Of a DNA stretch of 9,639 bases, positions 7,423 to 9,639 are shown one piece after another. The notes under the pieces are model-generated. The model did not search any database. It was not told the DNA's origin and was given only the letters and a program-made list of their open reading frames with translations. Origin of the DNA: an uncultured Devosia sp. Lineage in GTDB: Bacteria; Pseudomonadota; Alphaproteobacteria; Rhizobiales; Devosiaceae. Position numbers and translations under genes: made by a program. The stretch is from contig CAJYKO010000052.1 in assembly GCA_913775215.1 (NCBI GenBank), forward strand, positions 1 to 9,639. Direction: 5' to 3'. How positions within the stretch are numbered: position 1 is the stretch's first letter; every line of letters starts with the position of its first letter.

Positions 7423-8319
7423 ATGCCCAAAGCCCCCGACCCCATCACCCGCGACCTCTGGCACGTCGTCGCCGCCACCGACGAGCTCAAGATCGGCCTT
7501 ATCGAAACCACGGTCCTCCTCGATCGCCGCCTCGCCATGACGCGCGGGCTCGATGGCGAGCCGGTGGTCTGGTTCGCGACCGATGAGGAAAATGGTGATG
7601 ACATCGACGCCGACAGCGTGCTCGATCGCCTGCCGGTAAAAACCGCCTATGGCTATACCTGGACTTGCCTCGGGACGCCGACCGCGGACCTTTTCCCGAT
7701 TCCAGAATTTGCCGAAGCCGACCGCGTCAATATGAGCTGCGGCTCCATCGGTATTCACGTCTCGGCTCCTCGTGCCGTCGAAAATTTCCTCGACATGGGG
7801 CACTTTCCTTACGTCCACACCGACATCCTCGGCTCGGAGCCACATACCGAGGTCAAGGAATACGACGTCGAAGTTTCCGAAGAGCGCGACGAGGTGCTTG
7901 CCACCAAGTGCAAGTTCATGCAGCCGCGCGCCGCGAAATCAGCGACGCATGCCATGGAAGTCGAATACGTCTATCGCGTGCCGCATCCCTTCTGCTCGGT
8001 GCTCTATAAATCCTGCCCTGAGGATGAAAGCCGCCGCGACGTCATCGGCATTTTCCTCCAGCCCATGACCGAAGAAACCTGCCGCGCGCATCTCCTGCAA
8101 TCGATGATCGATAGCACTTCGACCATCACCGACCTGCGCCGCTTCCAGCAGACGATCTTCGGCCAGGATAAGCCGATCCTCGAAAACCAATATCCCAAGA
8201 AACTGCCGCTCGACCCGCGCTCGGAAACCCCGATCCGCGCCGACAAGTCAGCCATCGCCTATCGGAGATGGCTGAGCCAGAAGGGCATTACTTACGGTGT
8301 GATCCCGCAGGCGAGCTGA
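7423..8319 (+). CDS. Rieske-less ring-hydroxylating oxygenase catalytic subunit (NdmC-like)
   Basis: 298 aa. The fold is that of VanA/dicamba-type Rieske non-haem iron oxygenase alpha subunits. The N-terminus (DLWHVVAATDELKIG, 11-25) and the strand before the catalytic domain (VLDRLPVKTAYGYTWTCLG, 66-84) are present. The stretch that should hold the CxH and CxxH cluster ligands is missing: residues 45-66 join the two flanks directly. The catalytic domain is intact: NFLDMGHFPYVH with H127 and H132, plus D249 in FGQDKPILENQ, as the iron triad. D124 matches the Asp that bridges to the Rieske His in related enzymes. This is the layout of NdmC of P. putida CBB5, the methylxanthine N7-demethylase. 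The Rieske domain sits in the next gene. Start: ATG 7423 suits the promoter at 7369-7397; the TTG at 7369 lacks a ribosome-binding site. Substrate unproven. Confidence 0.9.
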   Translation: MPKAPDPITRDLWHVVAATDELKIGLIETTVLLDRRLAMTRGLDGEPVVWFATDEENGDDIDADSVLDRLPVKTAYGYTWTCLGTPTADLFPIPEFAEADRVNMSCGSIGIHVSAPRAVENFLDMGHFPYVHTDILGSEPHTEVKEYDVEVSEERDEVLATKCKFMQPRAAKSATHAMEVEYVYRVPHPFCSVLYKSCPEDESRRDVIGIFLQPMTEETCRAHLLQSMIDSTSTITDLRRFQQTIFGQDKPILENQYPKKLPLDPRSETPIRADKSAIAYRRWLSQKGITYGVIPQAS

Positions 8320-8329
8320 TCTTTATTAA

Positions 8330-8350
8330 CCTCTCCCTTTGGGGGAGAGG
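8330..8350 (+). repeat. Hairpin after the oxygenase subunit gene
   Basis: CCTCTCCC (8330-8337) pairs with GGGAGAGG (8343-8350) across a 5-base loop, 11 bases after the stop codon. No T-run follows. The sequence resembles the long arm of the element at 7188-7310 and may be a degenerate relic of it. It could stabilise the upstream message or reduce transcription into the reductase gene. Confidence 0.55.
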
Positions 8351-8406
8351 GAGCCAGAGGCCCGTACGCCAGGCCACTGACTAATCCGAGCAATCGATCG
8401 TGGCGC

Positions 8407-8426
8407 GATCCTCAAACTTTAGGATC
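8407..8426 (+). promoter_or_regulatory. Inverted repeat overlapping the ribosome-binding site of the reductase gene
   Basis: GATCCT (8407-8412) and AGGATC (8421-8426) form a 6-base stem with an 8-base loop. The 3' arm contains AGGA, the only visible Shine-Dalgarno for the ATG at 8436 (spacer 11 bases). In RNA the stem would hide the ribosome-binding site. Confidence 0.4.
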
Positions 8427-8435
8427 TGATCGACA

Positions 8436-9639
8436 ATGCCCCTCAGTCTATCCGACCCCACCTGGTATCCCATTGCCTCGAGCGAGGACCTGCCCTTCCG
8501 CCATGTCTATCATGGCCAGCTACTCGGCCGCGAACTGGCCGTCTGGCGCGCAGACGATGGCAATGTGAATGCTTGGGAAAACCGGTGCCTTCATCGCGGC
8601 GTGCGCCTCTCCATCGGGATCAACGAAGGCCAGGAGCTCAAGTGCCAATACCACGGCTGGCGCTATGCCAATCGCTCGGCCGGCTGCACCTATATTCCGG
8701 CTCACCCGGCAGACGCTCCGGCCCGCCGCATCGAAAACCGCAAATATCCTGTCCGCGAGGCGTTCGGGCTCATCTGGTCGGCCGCAAATGACGACCAGCC
8801 CTTTGCCCCCTTCCCCGGCGCCGAAGGCCATGACTGGTTCGCGCTGCGCCCCATGCCGGTCAATGCGACGCCCGAAGACGTGCTCGCCGGCCTCTCCCGC
8901 CTCGCGCCCGATGACCAGCCTGTCGAATTCATCCCCGGCCGCGCCGTTACGCTGGGCAGCGCCCATTTCTTCGTCCAACCGGTCGACGCTGCCCGCGCCG
9001 TCATTCGCGGCATCCTGCCGGAAAAACCGGCTGATGAGATCGCGACGCTCCGCTACTACAACGAGCAACTGACCAAGCTGCGCGACAGCCTCGAACGTGC
9101 TGCTGCCAAAAAGCCCGCGCCCGAGCCGCTGCAGCCGGTCTTTGAAAAGGTCTCGGTCGAACTCTCGACCATGCCTGACATCGCCGTTCCGCGCGGCAAT
9201 ACCTTCCCGGTAGTCGTGAAGCGCAAGTGGCAGTCCGCCGATGGCGTCATCGGTTTTGAACTCGCCGATCGCGATGGAAAACACCTGCCGACCTTCCAGC
9301 CCGGTGCCCATATCGACGTGCACCTGCCCAATGGCCTCGTGCGCCAATATTCGCTGACCAACGGACCCGGCGACCTGATGAGCTACACCATCGGCGTCAA
9401 GGCAGAGAGCGCCTCCAAGGGCGGCTCAAAAGTCTTGGTCGAAACCGTCCGCGAGGGCGACGTGCTCGCCATTTCCGAGCCGCGCAACAATTTCCCCCTC
9501 CGCCGCGACGCCACACGCACCGTGCTTATCGCGGCCGGTATCGGCATCACGCCGCTCCTTTCCATGGCCCGCTTCCTTGACAAGTCGAGCCTCAATTACG
9601 AGCTGCATTATTTCGCTCGCGCCAGCGAAACCATGGCCT
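8436..9639 (+). CDS. Rieske domain fused to FMN/NAD(H) oxidoreductase (NdmD-like), 3' end cut by window edge
   Basis: 401 codons are visible. Residues 8-110 are a Rieske [2Fe-2S] domain: WYPIASSEDLP, then C51-x-H53 (CLHRG) and C70-x2-H73 (CQYHGW). Residues about 110-250 are a linker with no known motif, including a Lys/Glu-rich helical part. From about 256 a VanB/phthalate-dioxygenase-reductase type flavin domain follows: RQYS at 303-306 for flavin, KGGSK at 328-332 for the flavin phosphate, and the start of the nucleotide domain with AGIGITP at 367-373. A C-terminal plant-type ferredoxin domain is expected beyond the window. The order, and the sequence around the Rieske motif (for example NAWENRC and CQYHGW) as I remember it, match NdmD of P. 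putida CBB5, which supplies both electrons and the missing Rieske centre to NdmC. It lies 116 bases after the NdmC-like gene, same strand. Fusion certain; substrate open. Confidence 0.92.
   Translation, partial: MPLSLSDPTWYPIASSEDLPFRHVYHGQLLGRELAVWRADDGNVNAWENRCLHRGVRLSIGINEGQELKCQYHGWRYANRSAGCTYIPAHPADAPARRIENRKYPVREAFGLIWSAANDDQPFAPFPGAEGHDWFALRPMPVNATPEDVLAGLSRLAPDDQPVEFIPGRAVTLGSAHFFVQPVDAARAVIRGILPEKPADEIATLRYYNEQLTKLRDSLERAAAKKPAPEPLQPVFEKVSVELSTMPDIAVPRGNTFPVVVKRKWQSADGVIGFELADRDGKHLPTFQPGAHIDVHLPNGLVRQYSLTNGPGDLMSYTIGVKAESASKGGSKVLVETVREGDVLAISEPRNNFPLRRDATRTVLIAAGIGITPLLSMARFLDKSSLNYELHYFARASETMA

Noticed and set aside
8520..9347. 275-codon minus-strand frame
   Set aside because: Antisense to the Rieske-reductase gene, which has unmistakable motifs; the antisense product resembles no family.

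Overview
The window looks like chromosomal DNA of a GC-rich alphaproteobacterium, most likely a Hyphomicrobiales member of the Devosia type. The grounds are the codon usage, the TamA/TamB pair of alphaproteobacterial type and GC-rich multi-arm extragenic palindromes between genes. The genus is an inference and was not tested by any search.

Layout. The left half (1-4848, minus strand) is an outer-membrane biogenesis operon: tamA (Omp85 family) followed by tamB, whose start overlaps the tamA stop by one base. tamB leaves the window at base 1 after 992 codons. A roughly 340-base intergenic region with two dyads separates tamA from a divergent plus-strand gene for a YdfG-type short-chain dehydrogenase (5185-5961). 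That gene converges on a minus-strand Ldh_2 (malate/L-lactate dehydrogenase type 2) family oxidoreductase (6080-7114). A three-armed palindrome lies between the two stop codons.

Divergent from the Ldh_2 gene, across a second and larger three-armed palindrome, is a plus-strand pair. The first gene (7423-8319) encodes a Rieske-oxygenase catalytic subunit that keeps the mononuclear-iron triad (H127, H132, D249) but has no Rieske cluster motif. The second (8436 to the right edge, truncated) encodes a Rieske domain (CxH at 51/53, CxxH at 70/73), a linker and an FMN/NAD(H) reductase. The expected plant-type ferredoxin domain would lie beyond the edge.

How the genes work together. The plus-strand pair is the standout of the window. 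Its domain split matches NdmC/NdmD of Pseudomonas putida CBB5, where the N7-methylxanthine demethylase NdmC lacks a Rieske centre and borrows the one fused to the reductase NdmD. I infer that the two proteins here form a split Rieske N-demethylase or similar monooxygenase: NADH to FMN to [2Fe-2S] centres to the non-haem iron in the partner protein. The substrate is unknown. The divergent Ldh_2 dehydrogenase may act in the same pathway; that family includes ureidoglycolate dehydrogenase of purine breakdown, but the link is speculative. TamA/TamB and YdfG look like ordinary housekeeping or accessory genes.
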